This document shows, one piece after another, positions 63,253 to 64,000 of a DNA stretch of 64,000 nucleotides (positions are counted from its first letter, which is position 1; every line of letters begins with the position of its first letter). Made by a program: the position numbers and the translations under genes. The notes under the pieces were generated by a model that made no database searches, was not told the DNA's origin, and saw only the letters and a program-made list of their open reading frames with translations. This DNA is from Pyrus communis (Eukaryota > Streptophyta > Magnoliopsida > Rosales > Rosaceae), in contig NC_084817.1 in NCBI RefSeq assembly GCF_963583255.1, positions 1,679,001-1,743,000 of the forward strand, given 5' to 3'.

Positions 63253-64000
63253 AATTGCTGAATACTGACGAATTAATTTTTTTTAACGTTAAATTAAAAG
63301 TTGATGGACTTCGTTAGGTGCTTAATTTTGTGGCCTAATGTTTTTGTGTATGGCTTACCCATCCTTTTACCTGACATGCATCATCACGAGAAATTTTGAG
63401 GTGCAAGAATCGGATTATGTGTCCGTGCGGAACCATACACACTAAAAATAAAAAAACAATCGTTACTCTACCCTCTTAATTTGTCGTGGTAACCTGGCCC
63501 ATGTTTTGATCCCATCCCCTCTCACAAACCCCCTAATTTTTTTACCCAAAAAAAACATAATATGTCACCCCGTAGAGAAGACCACCTCCATGATCACGTA
63601 GACTCATTAGCTAAAGCATTTTAATATGGTTGGACGAATTTGTTGATACTTCATGAGTTTAGGATATAATTTAAACATAAATGAACATTTTATAATACAA
63701 TAAATTAATAACACCGCATGTCAGTATAACATAAAAAAACGAATGCGATGAATTAAAACACCACGTGTTAGTATAACATAATTTGTTAACAAGTAAAGAA
63801 AAACACCATGAAACATGCCACACTCGAATTTATAGGTTTTGTTACATACCACTCCTAATAAGGGAGCTTTCTGTTACCACAAATTTATGCTAGAGAAAGG
63901 GCAAAATTCAATTTGGACTCTAAATTTAGCATTTCCTATCATTTTGACCCTAAACATTTACTAAATATATGCCTCGGATCAGCCGCACTTAATCCTATAA
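63253..64000. other. Intergenic, right edge
   Basis: AT-rich; no gene or recognisable element. A short direct repeat of gttagtataacata (about 63712-63782) is visible. Confidence 0.5.

Noticed and set aside
1..64000. A new multi-gene defence, biosynthetic or mobile system
   Set aside because: Apart from the tandem PCBER copies, neighbouring genes are functionally unrelated single plant genes; the repeats all fit known transposon classes. Nothing in the sequence supports a new system.

Overview
This is nuclear DNA from a flowering plant, most likely a woody Rosaceae species (apple/pear/Prunus type; the family-level guess is inference). Genes have many short introns, the intergenic DNA is AT-rich, and it is full of Copia LTR retrotransposons, MITEs and tRNA-like SINEs, plus a Cassandra-type solo LTR carrying 5S rRNA-like sequence. 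No bacterial, plasmid or viral signature is present.

Layout. 1-8.2 kb: a mitochondrial gamma-carbonic anhydrase gene (-), an RER1 gene (+) and a small gene for an uncharacterised membrane-anchored protein (+). 10.6-27 kb: three isoflavone reductase-like / PCBER-type genes, all on the minus strand. Copies 2 and 3 lie in two tandem segments of about 6-6.5 kb (A and B). Each segment also carries a small 3-exon gene, intact in B and truncated in A. An RNase H-like retroelement remnant sits exactly at the A/B junction. 28.2-36 kb: a pectinesterase gene (-) whose first intron holds a 4.65-kb Copia element with nearly identical LTRs, followed by a decayed second pectinesterase copy. 36-42.5 kb: gene-poor DNA with MITEs and another RNase H remnant. 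42.5-48 kb: a compact gene island with an F-box Tubby-like protein (+), a long disordered protein of unknown function (-) and a mitochondrial CBSX3-type CBS-pair protein (+); the last two are divergently transcribed. 48-55 kb: repeats, including a duplicated block interrupted by a hAT-like element and the Cassandra-like solo LTR. 55.2-62.6 kb: a RADIALIS-like SANT/MYB gene (+) whose single intron has been expanded by a full-length Copia element with identical LTRs and an uninterrupted 1,441-residue polyprotein; this element landed inside a MITE. A tRNA-Ala(AGC) gene lies at 63.2 kb (-).

The genes do not form a pathway. Two of them encode mitochondrial proteins (gamma-CA and CBSX3), and the PCBER-like genes and the pectinesterase belong to phenylpropanoid and cell-wall metabolism. 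The main story is genome dynamics: tandem duplication with decay of one duplicate, and two very recent Copia insertions, both inside introns. I found no gene cassette that looks like a new multi-gene system.
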